A DNA stretch of 64,000 nucleotides from Colwellia sp. (GTDB lineage: Bacteria; Pseudomonadota; Gammaproteobacteria; Enterobacterales; Alteromonadaceae), in NCBI RefSeq assembly GCF_013214175.1, contig NZ_JABSPA010000001.1, positions 272,309 through 336,308 of the forward strand. The letters run 5' to 3'. The translations under genes and the position numbers were made by a program. The notes beneath the pieces are model-generated. The model worked only from the letters and a program-made list of their open reading frames with translations. It did not search any database and was not told the origin of the DNA. Position 1 is the first letter of the stretch. Each line of letters starts with the position of its first letter. Below, in pieces: positions 16,759 to 25,597 of this stretch.

Positions 16759-18246
16759 CTACACCTGATTGAGCTTTGATAATACCGGTAATATGCAATT
16801 AACTTTATCAAAGGTTTCTTGGTATTCACTTTCCGCGGTTGAATCAGCAACTAGTCCGCCACCAGCCCAACAATAAATGCTCTTGGTATTTTCTAGATAA
16901 GTTTTGAGGCTAGTACCTGCAGCCTTTTCACTTGGCTGACAAATCAAGGTGCGAATGGTTATGCTGGTATCCATAGTGCCACAATTTGACAGGTAGCCAA
17001 TGGAACCACAATAAACACTACGGCGGTGTGGCTCTAATTCTTCAATAATTTCCATGGCACGAATCTTAGGGGCACCGGTTATAGAGCCGCCAGGAAAGGC
17101 GCCACGCAGTAAGTCCGTGGCATGTTTATCGCTAGAGAGTGTACCTTCAACAGTACTGACTAAGTGATGCACGGCAGGGAAACTTTCAATATCAAAAAGT
17201 TTCGGTACTTTTACCGAACCTGCCTGACAACTTCTACTGATATCATTTCGTAGCAAATCAACAATCATTAAATTTTCAGCATTATCTTTGCTTGAGTGTC
17301 TTAAAATTTCAGCATTCTTAGCATCTTGTACTTTATCGCTACTGCGCGGCATAGTGCCTTTAATAGGTTTACTTTGTACATTACCTTGGCATAACCGAAG
17401 AAATCGCTCAGGAGATACACTTAAAATAGCCGCATTGTCTAAGCGAATAAAAGCTGAGAAGGGGGCTTTGTTTGCCGTTTTTAGTGCTACGTAAGCTTCA
17501 AACTCATCACCTTGATACTGGGCACTAAAACGCTGGGCCAAGTTAATTTGGTAACAATCACCGCTAAGTAAATAGTCTTGCACTTGATTGAATTTTTCGA
17601 TGTAACTGGCTTTATCCATATTGGCCTGCCAGTTATTGGTTAGTTTAAATGCAGCTTTGTTTGTAGATGGCTCTGTTGCAGTAAGGCTTGCATGGACTAA
17701 GGCTTCAATACTACAGCGTTCATCATCAGGGCAAACAAGGTAGAATTTTGCCGATACGTTATCAAAAATGATCGCCTGACTGTAAAAGCCTATGGCCATA
17801 TCAGGTAAGTTAATGTCTTGCTTGGCATTACTGGGTAGCTGTTCAAAGCGACGGCCTAAATCATAAGCGAAATAACCTAAAGCACCACCTAAAAAGGGCA
17901 GGAATTCATGGCGACTATCGGGTGTGTTAAATAATTTAGTCTGCAGGACTTTAAGTAATAGCAATGGATCTTCAGTACTTGTTTCAACTTCACTACTATC
18001 GGTAAAGCATATATCGGTACTATCACCTTGTGTGGTCAAGGTTGCAATAGGTTGCCACACTAAAATATCAAAGCGACTATCTACATGCTCACTATTACCT
18101 GAGTCTAACCACATTGCCCAGGGTTGATCAGCAAAGTGACTAAATATTGATTCTGCGGTAGTGCCACTTTTTAATGGCAGCTCTGCAGCTGAGATAACAG
18201 TGGCTTGGTATGTGTCAGGGATAGTCTTGAACAAGGCTTTATTCAC
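16759..18246 (-). CDS. pabB: Aminodeoxychorismate synthase component I
   Basis: Converts chorismate plus ammonia to 4-amino-4-deoxychorismate for folate synthesis, working with the glutaminase PabA (not in this window). 495 residues with an N-terminal anthranilate-synthase-like domain and the chorismate-binding domain (about 220-485). Visible motifs are SPERFLR, the PIKGTMPR segment whose Lys is typical of PabB, GAFPGGSITGAPKIRAME, and a C-terminal YCWAGGGLVADSTAESEYQE. Start ATG 18246. Distinction from TrpE rests on PIKGT and on the nudL-sdaA neighbourhood. Confidence 0.93.
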   Translation of the reverse strand: MNKALFKTIPDTYQATVISAAELPLKSGTTAESIFSHFADQPWAMWLDSGNSEHVDSRFDILVWQPIATLTTQGDSTDICFTDSSEVETSTEDPLLLLKVLQTKLFNTPDSRHEFLPFLGGALGYFAYDLGRRFEQLPSNAKQDINLPDMAIGFYSQAIIFDNVSAKFYLVCPDDERCSIEALVHASLTATEPSTNKAAFKLTNNWQANMDKASYIEKFNQVQDYLLSGDCYQINLAQRFSAQYQGDEFEAYVALKTANKAPFSAFIRLDNAAILSVSPERFLRLCQGNVQSKPIKGTMPRSSDKVQDAKNAEILRHSSKDNAENLMIVDLLRNDISRSCQAGSVKVPKLFDIESFPAVHHLVSTVEGTLSSDKHATDLLRGAFPGGSITGAPKIRAMEIIEELEPHRRSVYCGSIGYLSNCGTMDTSITIRTLICQPSEKAAGTSLKTYLENTKSIYCWAGGGLVADSTAESEYQETFDKVNCILPVLSKLNQV

Positions 18247-18663
18247 TTAAGTATTCGCTAATTAAATAGTTATTATCAGTAATAAGAGACTGGCAGCACT
18301 TTCAATAGCAGGTTAATATATACAATCGAGTTATTATAACTTTCAACTACCCAGTATTAAAGGGTATTAAAGAATATTAAAGCTAGGGACTATTGAACTT
18401 TCAATTTAGTCTCTGCTATTAGCTAATTTTAGAGTTAACAAGGCGGAAAGAGTGTATATGTAGTCACTCTACCTGAACGATTTTCAACGATGATAACTTG
18501 AAAATTAGCTATAGCCCTTCGGGTTGCGCTTGAAAAAGCGTCACTCTTTGTTTTTTAATATGCATTTGGAAAAACCAAACATTATATTAAATGCCTCGAT
18601 TGCCACATTTTAAAGGGCAACAGAGGCTACACCTGAAAGTACAACAGTCCCAAAGAGAGCACT
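18247..18663. other. 417-bp divergent intergenic region between pabB and fumarase
   Basis: No credible ORF. It should hold promoters for both divergent genes, though I could not place -35/-10 pairs confidently. The middle is occupied by a structured inverted-repeat element at 18421-18549. A fair Shine-Dalgarno, AAAGAGAG, precedes the fumarase ATG. Confidence 0.6.
18421..18549. repeat. Structured inverted-repeat element (possible RNA or miniature mobile element)
   Basis: Nested pairing: AGCTAATTTT (18421-18430) with AAAATTAGCT (18501-18510), perfect over 10 bp. AAAGAGTG (18447-18454) can pair locally with CACTCT at 18465-18470 or over longer range with CACTCTTT at 18542-18549. CGCTT-GAAA-AAGCG at 18527-18540 forms a 5-bp stem with a GNRA-type loop, and AGCCC-TTC-GGGTT at 18513-18525 forms another hairpin. 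The density of pairing is far above what surrounds it. It could be a dispersed extragenic element or a leader/small RNA; sequence alone does not decide. Confidence 0.5.
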
Positions 18664-20187
18664 ATGGCCATCATTAAACAGCAAGACTTAATCGACAGTA
18701 TTGAAGATGCACTGCAATATATTTCTTATTATCATCCGATTGATTTTATTCAAGCATTAGAAAAAGCCTACCACAAAGAAGAATCAACGGCGGCAAAAGA
18801 CGCAATAGCACAAATTTTGATTAACTCACGTATGTCAGCCCAGGGTAAACGCCCAATCTGTCAAGATACCGGTATAGTTACCTGTTTTGTTAAAATCGGT
18901 ATGGCGGTTCAGTGGGATAAAACTGATATGACCGTACAACAAATGATTGATGAAGGTACACGTCGAGCGTACTTAAATCCGGATAACCCCTTACGTGCTT
19001 CTATCGTTGCTGATCCTGCCGGTGCGCGTATAAATACTAAAGACAATACACCGTCGGTTGTCCATATTGATATGGTCGAAGGCGCAGGTCTTGAAATTAT
19101 GATTGCGGCTAAAGGCGGCGGCAGTGAAAACAAAACTAAAATGGTGATGTTAAACCCATCAGACTCTATTGCTGATTGGGTCGTTAAAACCTTACCAACA
19201 ATGGGCGCTGGTTGGTGTCCACCAGGAATGCTAGGCATAGGTATTGGTGGTACCGCTGAAAAAGCGGGCGTACTCGCCAAAGAAAGCTTAATGGACCCGG
19301 TAAACATTCAAGATTTAATTGAACGTGGCCCAGAAAATGCTGAAGAAGAATTACGTTTAGAAATCTTTGAGCGTGTTAATAAACTTGGTATTGGCGCGCA
19401 GGGTTTAGGTGGTTTAACAACCGTGGTTGATGTAAAAATCAACTCAGTACCTACCCATGCGGCTTCTAAACCTGTGGTTATGATCCCTAACTGTGCTGCT
19501 ACTCGTCATATTCATTTCCATCTTGATGGCTCAGGCCCTGCAGTATTAACGCCACCTAAGTTAGAAGAGTGGCCAGAAATTACTTGGGAAGTTGGCGAAA
19601 ATGTTCGTCGTGTAAATGTTGATGATTTAACTAAAGCCGACATTAGCGAGTGGAAAACGGGTGAAACGGTTTTACTTAGCGGTACTATTTTAACCGGTCG
19701 TGATGCTGCACATAAACGTATTAAAGATATGTTAGCTAAAGGCGAGAAACTGCCGGTAGACTTCACTAACAAATTTATTTATTACGTTGGCCCTGTAGAT
19801 GCCGTAGGTGATGAAGCAGTTGGACCAGCTGGCCCTACAACAGCAACACGCATGGATAAATTTACTGAAATGATGTTAGCTGAAACAGGTCTTTTAGGCA
19901 CAATCGGTAAAGCCGAACGTGGCGCTGCGACGTGTCAAACCATAAAAGAGCATAAGTCAGTGTACCTAATGGCTGTTGGTGGCGCGGCGTACCTAGTATC
20001 AAAAGCAATCAAAAAAGCGAAAGTAGTTGCCTTTGAAGACATGGGTATGGAAGCTATCTATGAATTTGAAGTAGAAGATATGCCTGTCACTGTTGCGGTT
20101 GATAGCACCGGTGAGTCGGCTCATGTAACCGGTCCAGAAATTTGGAAAGTTAAAATCCAAGAAGCTGAAGATAAAGCAAAAGCTTAG
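18664..20187 (+). CDS. fumA: Fumarate hydratase, class I (iron-sulfur)
   Basis: Interconverts fumarate and malate in the TCA cycle. 507 residues, the usual length of the fused class I enzyme: alpha domain (about 1-290) and beta domain (about 320-500). Cluster-binding cysteines are expected in ICQDTG near 66, IPNCAATRH near 276 and GAATCQT near 423. The substrate motif HIHFHLDGSGP and the KIKDMLAKGE-like beta-domain start are present. Transcribed alone, divergent from pabB, with a terminator at 20274. Class I fumarases are oxygen-sensitive; no class II gene is seen in the window. The symbol could be fumB. Confidence 0.93.
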   Translation: MAIIKQQDLIDSIEDALQYISYYHPIDFIQALEKAYHKEESTAAKDAIAQILINSRMSAQGKRPICQDTGIVTCFVKIGMAVQWDKTDMTVQQMIDEGTRRAYLNPDNPLRASIVADPAGARINTKDNTPSVVHIDMVEGAGLEIMIAAKGGGSENKTKMVMLNPSDSIADWVVKTLPTMGAGWCPPGMLGIGIGGTAEKAGVLAKESLMDPVNIQDLIERGPENAEEELRLEIFERVNKLGIGAQGLGGLTTVVDVKINSVPTHAASKPVVMIPNCAATRHIHFHLDGSGPAVLTPPKLEEWPEITWEVGENVRRVNVDDLTKADISEWKTGETVLLSGTILTGRDAAHKRIKDMLAKGEKLPVDFTNKFIYYVGPVDAVGDEAVGPAGPTTATRMDKFTEMMLAETGLLGTIGKAERGAATCQTIKEHKSVYLMAVGGAAYLVSKAIKKAKVVAFEDMGMEAIYEFEVEDMPVTVAVDSTGESAHVTGPEIWKVKIQEAEDKAKA

Positions 20188-20200
20188 TAGTTTAAAGTCG

Positions 20201-20226
20201 TTAAGCCTTAAGCCTTAAGCCTTATG
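20201..20226. repeat. Short tandem repeat, TTAAGCC x3.5
   Basis: Three exact copies of the 7-mer TTAAGCC and a partial fourth, immediately after the fumarase stop and before its terminator. Confidence 0.8.
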
Positions 20227-20273
20227 CATTAAACTTTACGCCTTAAGTAAGAAGCTTTTAAAGAATTGAGAAG

Positions 20274-20295
20274 GGTGCCTTAGGCACCTTTTTTT
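20274..20295 (+). terminator. Rho-independent terminator for fumarase
   Basis: GGTGCC (20274-20279), loop TTA, GGCACC (20283-20288), then seven T residues. Confidence 0.85.
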
Positions 20296-20306
20296 AGGGC
20301 TGTAAT

Positions 20307-20525
20307 TCAGCCTATTTTCTGCTTAGGCTTGCTATTGAGTATTTTCATGGTGATAGGCATGACGATATAAGAAATAATAGGCACTATAACCGCGACAATA
20401 ATACAGACTTGTAGAAATTTATCAGCCGGTAAATAAGGGCTAAGCCACGCAGGAATAAAATACACTAAAGGTACTAATGCTACATAGTTAATTAGAGCTA
20501 TTAGGTGTTTGTTAGCTGGTTTCAT
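20307..20525 (-). CDS. Small two-helix membrane protein
   Basis: 72 residues with two hydrophobic helices (about 8-28, YVALVPLVYFIPAWL, and 40-62, VCIIVAVIVPIISYIVMPI) and a basic tail. It resembles the C-terminal membrane part of some antibiotic-biosynthesis-monooxygenase-domain membrane proteins (COG3224-like), but no catalytic domain is attached. Last gene of the pirin-isochorismatase run, 58 nt after the hydrolase gene. Function unknown. Confidence 0.6.
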   Translation of the reverse strand: MKPANKHLIALINYVALVPLVYFIPAWLSPYLPADKFLQVCIIVAVIVPIISYIVMPITMKILNSKPKQKIG

Positions 20526-20583
20526 GAACTACTCCTTAAAATCTTGTGCATGTAGGGTGTCAATCCTACATGTTTATTCGTTA

Positions 20584-21204
20584 CTAAGACTGGCTAGCTT
20601 GTAAGTAGCTATTGTATACCCAACGGTAGCTGGTGTGTTGACCTAAAATACCGCCCAGTTCCATGCCTTTTTCACTGCGCCAATCGTCCATTACTTCAGC
20701 AAGTACCGAGGCCCAAGTAGCAACTTTAACTCCGGCTTGGGTCATGCGATGAATTGACGCTTGGGCAACCGCGTTATTCCATGTACCTGAAGCATCAACA
20801 ACGGCATAGACATCATAACCTTCGGCTACCGCTGATATAGCAGGGAACATCAAACAAACATCGGTAACTAAGCCTGCCATAATGATTTTTTTACGGCCAG
20901 TAGCTTCTATAGCTTGTTTAAATTCAGGGCTCTTCCAAGCATTTATTTCACCGGCACGTTCAATGACTTTATCACCTAATATATCAATGATCTCGGGCAT
21001 GATCGGTCCATTTGGACCGTCTGGCATGCTTGCTGTGATTACCGTGGGCATGTCAACTGCTTTAGCCATGGCACATAAGCCTTTAATGTTTTCGGTCATT
21101 AAATGAGGGTCTTGATCTCGACAACTTACTAATAGGCCCGTTTGATGATCTATCATGGCTAATACGGCGTTATCGATTGTTAAAGTTTCTGCAAATTTAT
21201 TCAT
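20584..21204 (-). CDS. Isochorismatase-family cysteine hydrolase, YcaC-like
   Basis: 206 residues. The catalytic triad positions are recognisable: Asp in MIDHQTG near 18, Lys in INAWKSPEF near 88, and the nucleophilic Cys in LVTDVCLMF near 118. Length and motif spacing match E. coli YcaC rather than true isochorismatases. The substrate of this subgroup is not established. It lies in one direction with the pirin gene upstream (85-nt gap) and the small membrane protein downstream, and probably answers to the divergent LysR at 22216. Confidence 0.85.
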   Translation of the reverse strand: MNKFAETLTIDNAVLAMIDHQTGLLVSCRDQDPHLMTENIKGLCAMAKAVDMPTVITASMPDGPNGPIMPEIIDILGDKVIERAGEINAWKSPEFKQAIEATGRKKIIMAGLVTDVCLMFPAISAVAEGYDVYAVVDASGTWNNAVAQASIHRMTQAGVKVATWASVLAEVMDDWRSEKGMELGGILGQHTSYRWVYNSYLQASQS

Positions 21205-21222
21205 GATGTATTCCTGATTTAT

Positions 21223-21258
21223 TTTATTTAATTGCTTTATTTAATTGCTTTATTAATT
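21223..21258. repeat. Short tandem repeat, 13-bp unit TTTATTTAATTGC
   Basis: Two exact copies (21223-21235, 21236-21248) and a partial third, between the pirin and isochorismatase genes. Confidence 0.8.
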
Positions 21259-21289
21259 CGGTGTTTGTTTTTTGTTCTTACTTGATTAA

Positions 21290-22009
21290 TTAGATTTGAC
21301 TAACGACAACTATTTCTACTTCGCTAGTCGCGACAATGTCAGTTTTAAAGCTGCGAATTAAATCGCCATCTTCGGCGTTAAAGCTATTGTTTTCATCGCT
21401 AAATTCAGCAGTGCCTTTACTGACATAGGCTAAAATTTCTTCGTCAAAAGTGATTGACTCACCTGAAGCTAAACGAACAACATCAATAGTAGTTTTACTG
21501 GCAAAGGTTTGCTTTTGGCTTTGCTCTTTACCTTCGCCATTCTTCCCACGGTGCTCTTTACTTCCATATATTCGTGTAACACCTGTTTCAGGTAAGGTGT
21601 AATGTTTATAGCCCGCCGGCTGTCCCGCTACTTCAGGTAATACCCATAACTGCAACATACGGTTTTTGGTGTTATCAGGGTTTTTCTCATTGTGTGAGAA
21701 ACCTTCACCACCAGCGCGTTGTACTTGTACTTCTCCTGCACTCAAACTTTGTCCGTGTTCTAAAGAGCCTTCATGACTTACTCGACCTGACATCATGATA
21801 GAAATAACATCAAGCTCTTTATGTGGATGCATATGTGTTTCACCACGGGGGTTAAATTGTGCATCGGCAAGGTAAACAAAGTTGCCAATACCATCAAAAG
21901 TGTTTGGCGCTTTACGTGCACCAAAAACGCGGCGGTCTGTTACTAATCTGTGTTCGGTTAATCCGGCAAAGCCACCTAAAGGTAATGATTTTCTGCTAAG
22001 TACTTGCAT
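21290..22009 (-). CDS. Pirin family protein (YhhW/quercetinase-like bicupin)
   Basis: 239 residues. The N-terminal cupin carries the metal-ligand segment ETHMHPHKELDVI and the pirin signature run GEVQVQRAGGEGFSHNE; the C-terminal cupin is degenerate, as usual. Members bind a metal, and E. coli YhhW oxidises quercetin in vitro, but the physiological role is unclear. First gene of a three-gene run divergent from a LysR regulator; such pairs are often induced by electrophiles or aromatic compounds, though nothing here proves that. Confidence 0.88.
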   Translation of the reverse strand: MQVLSRKSLPLGGFAGLTEHRLVTDRRVFGARKAPNTFDGIGNFVYLADAQFNPRGETHMHPHKELDVISIMMSGRVSHEGSLEHGQSLSAGEVQVQRAGGEGFSHNEKNPDNTKNRMLQLWVLPEVAGQPAGYKHYTLPETGVTRIYGSKEHRGKNGEGKEQSQKQTFASKTTIDVVRLASGESITFDEEILAYVSKGTAEFSDENNSFNAEDGDLIRSFKTDIVATSEVEIVVVSQI

Positions 22010-22105
22010 GTGCTGCTCCCTTGAATTTTGTTAATTGCTTGAACTGCTTAAGTTGTTTCAGTGGTTGTAATCTTAGTGCTTAGTTATTGTTTGATAAATA
22101 CTGGT

Positions 22106-22135
22106 TTGTTGGTAAGATAATCTCAATATCAACAA
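22106..22135. promoter_or_regulatory. Candidate LysR operator between pirin and LysR genes
   Basis: An interrupted dyad: TTGTTG at 22106-22111 and CAACAA at 22130-22135 with two more complementary pairs inside (8 of 9 outer positions pair). It sits midway in the 206-bp divergent region, where a LysR protein would bind. Confidence 0.35.
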
Positions 22136-22215
22136 CAATAAAAGCTTGGCTGAGTTAAATTAGTAGCAGTTAAGTTAAGCTGAGCTGGGCAAAGTACAGT
22201 TAAGGAGAGGCAGCT

Positions 22216-23130
22216 ATGGAACATGATTTAAATGACATGATGGTGTTTTTGGCGGTAGTCGAAACCGGTAGCTTTACTCTCGCGGCAGATCGGCTAGGCA
22301 TCCCGAAAGCCAATGTCAGCCGAAAAGTGTCGCGCTTAGAGCAAAACCTAAGTGTCACCTTATTAGAACGCTCAACGCGATCACAGCATTTAACCGAAGC
22401 CGGGCGCCGTTACTTGCAACATTGCAAGCGTATCCACACCGAGCTCGATTTAGCCACCGCCTCTGTCTGTGAACTCTTTCAAAGTTATACCGGTGAATTA
22501 AAAATAGGTGCATCGGTTGCCACCGGCCAACAAATCCTAAGGCCTGCGTTAGGTCGGTTTATGCACCAATACCCTGAGCTGAAAGTGCAACTTAACTTAG
22601 TTAATAGGCGAGTTGATTTTATTGAGGAAGGTTTTGATGTGGTTATTCGCATAGGTCAGTTAAATGACTCTATGTTAATCGCTAAAAAACTCGGTACAGT
22701 TGCTCGCAAGTTATTTGCTAGCCCAGCTTATTTAGCTAAAGAAGGTAAGCCTGAGCAAGCAGTGCAGTTAACTGAGCATCAATTACTGATAATGAACCCA
22801 TTCAGTAAGACCCTTAATAGCGATTTAAAATTAGATTTGTTATCAAAACAAGGCGAGTCGTTTAGCTTAGATTGTCGACCAAGATTACTGGTGGATGATT
22901 TTGTTATGCTCAAACAAGCCATAGTTGATGGTTTAGGCATTGCAGTACTGCCTGATTATATGAGCCGTCAGGAAGTGGCCTCAGGTACGTTAGTCAATAT
23001 ATTACCTGACTGGAGCATGAGCGACTTAGATGTTTATGCGCTCTATCCAAAACATCGCGCTAAAATCCCCAAAGTGAAGGTTTTTCTTGATTTTATTAGC
23101 GAACTCTATGGCGAGGCATTGAAGTCATAG
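22216..23130 (+). CDS. LysR-family transcriptional regulator
   Basis: 304 residues, standard size. Helix-turn-helix at about 18-40 (ETGSFTLAADRLGIPKANVSR) and the effector-binding domain from about 90, of the DmlR/PA0477-like subgroup with LKIGASVATGQQILRPALGRF. Strong Shine-Dalgarno AAGGAGAGG before ATG 22216. Divergent from the pirin operon, so it most likely controls it. Terminator at 23173. Confidence 0.9.
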   Translation: MEHDLNDMMVFLAVVETGSFTLAADRLGIPKANVSRKVSRLEQNLSVTLLERSTRSQHLTEAGRRYLQHCKRIHTELDLATASVCELFQSYTGELKIGASVATGQQILRPALGRFMHQYPELKVQLNLVNRRVDFIEEGFDVVIRIGQLNDSMLIAKKLGTVARKLFASPAYLAKEGKPEQAVQLTEHQLLIMNPFSKTLNSDLKLDLLSKQGESFSLDCRPRLLVDDFVMLKQAIVDGLGIAVLPDYMSRQEVASGTLVNILPDWSMSDLDVYALYPKHRAKIPKVKVFLDFISELYGEALKS

Positions 23131-23172
23131 TGTGCTTTATACACTGTTCTTTGATAGTGGTTAACACTGATA

Positions 23173-23210
23173 ACGGTTAGTTAGCTCATAGCCAACTAGC
23201 CGTATTTTTT
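23173..23210 (+). terminator. Rho-independent terminator for LysR gene
   Basis: Imperfect stem ACGGTTAGTTAGC (23172-23185 region) with GCCAACTAGCCGT, short loop around CAT, 13 of 14 pairs including one G-T, then ATTTTTT. Confidence 0.7.
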
Positions 23211-23231
23211 ATAAAGTAGTTGTTAATAACT

Positions 23232-24755
23232 TTATTGTAATCGGGTAAAACGCTCAATGGCGAGAGGGTTAATGCCAATGATATCAATAGCCGTTAATTT
23301 TCCGTCAACCACTATGTAAGAGGCAATTCGACCACTATCAACTTGGAACTGTATTCGAAATTCATCAGGTAGCTTTGCTGCGGTTGCCACAGCTTTAAGC
23401 TCTCCTAAGGTGAACTCTAGTTCGTTGCTTTTAAGCAGTTCTACATTCAAATCACCCCATAACGGGTTATGAAATACGCCGGAATAATTCACTTTATTTT
23501 GCGTCAGTTTCATCACTCTTGCCGCATTTCGCTTTTGGTGACTGATAGCAGTCTCTTTAATATCCCTTTGTAATGCAGCCCAGCTTTGTTCCATGCTGTT
23601 GATATGGGCATCAGCGATAGCATTGCCATCACCTTTATTTAATAAAATACTGTAAGCAATATCTGCGATGGCGTTGGTCATTCCGCTAGCAATCACTTCC
23701 TCATTATTAAGTACCACTAAACCAATGTTGTGCTCCAACATAAATGATGTATGAGCATGAGTTCCTTTAGTACCACCAAAGTGATGCAGCATTTTCTCTG
23801 CTTTATAAGGACCCTTGTACCAACCCCAAGCATAACCTTCGCGTTTAAAGTCTCGCCATTTACCATCATAATCAGCTAATTGTTGATGTGATTTCTTAAT
23901 GACCTCAGCGGGAAAAATTTGCTTGCCATCAACACGACCTTCATTTAATTGTGCTATTAAAAATTTCGCCATATCACGTGCAGAAGATACCGTGCCACCA
24001 GCCGCTTGCATGGTTATATCACTTTTTACAAAAGGTAGAACCTTGGTTGGATCGCCAGCATACCAGCCGTAAGGTTGAGCAATTTCGAAGCCACTCTTGG
24101 CAGCGGTACTGGTATATGACGAGGTTTGCTTCATTGCTAATGGCTGATAAACCAAGTCAGCAATGGTTTGTTGCCAATCTTGTTTAAAATGATCTTCAAG
24201 CCAAATGCTAACAAGGTTGTAACCTAGATTACTGTATTGAAAATCACCTAGTTTAGTGGTTTTATCAAGGGTGGTTGCCGCCGCTAACTTGTGCCTTTGA
24301 GCTTTATTATGTTGCCCGGTATAGGCGAGACTGTCTTCTAACGGACGATTTGCTAAAGCATGGCTATGAGATAATAAATGCTTTACTTGCACCTTATCTT
24401 TATCAATGTAGGGGAAGTTTAATTGCGGAAACATATCAGCTATTGGTGTGTGGTCTTTAATCTCACCATTGTTTTCTACTAACAAGGTAGCTAAGGCAAA
24501 TAAAGGTTTAGTGACCGAAGCAATATAAAAAGCGGTTTTAGCCGTTACTTTTTTATTGCCTTTAATATCGGCATAACCAAAATAGCCCTCATAAATAATT
24601 TTACCATCTTTTACAATGGCTATTGCTGTGCCAGAAGGCAAGCCCACTTCATCTTTTACTTCGTTAACGTATCTATCAATGGCTGAAAAATCATTAGCTG
24701 CCCAAGCGCTATTTATTCCTGAAAATATTGCAACGAAAAGTAAAAACAACTTCAT
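23232..24755 (-). CDS. Secreted serine beta-lactamase-like hydrolase (class C/esterase family)
   Basis: 507 residues with an 19-residue signal peptide ending in NSAWA. Active-site motifs: SxxK as ASVTK near 80, YxN as YSNLGYN near 170, and HFGGT near 320 in the place of KTG. A C-terminal beta-rich domain of about 130 residues follows, with WGDLNVELL. Proteins like this are often esterases or D-aminopeptidases, and the HxG form of the third motif argues against a true AmpC. Single gene on its strand, converging with the LysR gene. Substrate unknown. Confidence 0.85.
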   Translation of the reverse strand: MKLFLLFVAIFSGINSAWAANDFSAIDRYVNEVKDEVGLPSGTAIAIVKDGKIIYEGYFGYADIKGNKKVTAKTAFYIASVTKPLFALATLLVENNGEIKDHTPIADMFPQLNFPYIDKDKVQVKHLLSHSHALANRPLEDSLAYTGQHNKAQRHKLAAATTLDKTTKLGDFQYSNLGYNLVSIWLEDHFKQDWQQTIADLVYQPLAMKQTSSYTSTAAKSGFEIAQPYGWYAGDPTKVLPFVKSDITMQAAGGTVSSARDMAKFLIAQLNEGRVDGKQIFPAEVIKKSHQQLADYDGKWRDFKREGYAWGWYKGPYKAEKMLHHFGGTKGTHAHTSFMLEHNIGLVVLNNEEVIASGMTNAIADIAYSILLNKGDGNAIADAHINSMEQSWAALQRDIKETAISHQKRNAARVMKLTQNKVNYSGVFHNPLWGDLNVELLKSNELEFTLGELKAVATAAKLPDEFRIQFQVDSGRIASYIVVDGKLTAIDIIGINPLAIERFTRLQ

Positions 24756-24854
24756 CTATTAATTCCTTTTAATTTTTAGTTAACAGCTAAGTATTAATGT
24801 GGCTCCAGTCTTAGCAAGCCAACGGTATTGTGCTATTTATTCAATCGCTTTTTA

Positions 24855-25232
24855 TCACTGAGATGCAAGCCAATTAATTGCACTAGCTATATCGTCAAAA
24901 CTTTGCTCATTTTGCGAATGTCTTGCCGGAGTTCTACTTTCTAATATTTTAAAAAGTATCTCTGAGTGTACAACTACAGCTTTAGCAACCATATTTTGAC
25001 TATTTAACCAGATATTACATTCATTAATTTTGTCAAAAACATCAGGAGTCCCTCCTTCTGTTTCCGTGTAATCAAACAGTAATTTAAATTCTTTTTGACC
25101 GAAGCCTTCAATGAAAAACTTGAGCTGTTCAATTGTCTTGGTAATTCCTTCAACGTTAAATGCGCCAACAGCTTTAACGGTTATAATATCACCATCAACT
25201 GAGATGGAGCTTTGACCATGCGCTACAGCCAT
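24855..25232 (-). CDS. SpoIIAA/STAS-like small cytoplasmic protein
   Basis: 125 residues with no signal peptide. The pattern of an opening hairpin (SISVDGDIITVKAVGAFNVEG), a helix, a strand FKLLFDYTETEG, and a final helix SFDDIASAINWLAS matches STAS/SpoIIAA-like domains found as stand-alone proteins in marine gammaproteobacteria. No phospho-acceptor can be named. The neighbours give no functional lead. Function unknown. Confidence 0.7.
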   Translation of the reverse strand: MAVAHGQSSISVDGDIITVKAVGAFNVEGITKTIEQLKFFIEGFGQKEFKLLFDYTETEGGTPDVFDKINECNIWLNSQNMVAKAVVVHSEILFKILESRTPARHSQNEQSFDDIASAINWLASQ

Positions 25233-25362
25233 AATATACCTCGAAGTTATAATGCCCTTTAATAGCGGACAAAAATATGTTGGTTGAAATCGTTGAGCTA
25301 AGCGATCACTTTCTAATACGGATTGGTCTAATTGTTAGCAATCCAGTTGTAATTATTTCTTA

Positions 25363-25536
25363 CTAAGTGTCGTTTACCAGATATCTTTGGATTACCATCT
25401 CGTTATCGGTAAACTCAGAAATTAGTTTACCGCCATTAGCGATAATCATACAGGAAGATACAACATTGTTTTTATAACAATGAATATGCACGCTTTTTAC
25501 CCCCATCGCATTAAGTTTACCAATAGAACTCGCCAT
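25363..25536 (-). CDS. Possible small hypothetical protein, 57 residues
   Basis: ATG at 25536 to TAG at 25363; product begins MASSIGKLNAMGVKSVHIHC and continues with a strand-rich stretch containing SCMIIANGGKLISEF. The hydrophobic/polar alternation and lack of rare codons look protein-like. No good ribosome binding site precedes the ATG, and the frame is open seven codons further back, so the true start may be an upstream ATT. It lies 61 nt after glsA on the same strand. Function unknown; it may also be a decayed gene. Confidence 0.4.
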   Translation of the reverse strand: MASSIGKLNAMGVKSVHIHCYKNNVVSSCMIIANGGKLISEFTDNEMVIQRYLVNDT

Positions 25537-25597
25537 GAGAAAGTCACTAATACCTGATTAGGCAGTAGGTCTAGATCACAGGCTATTCAGGCTGATT

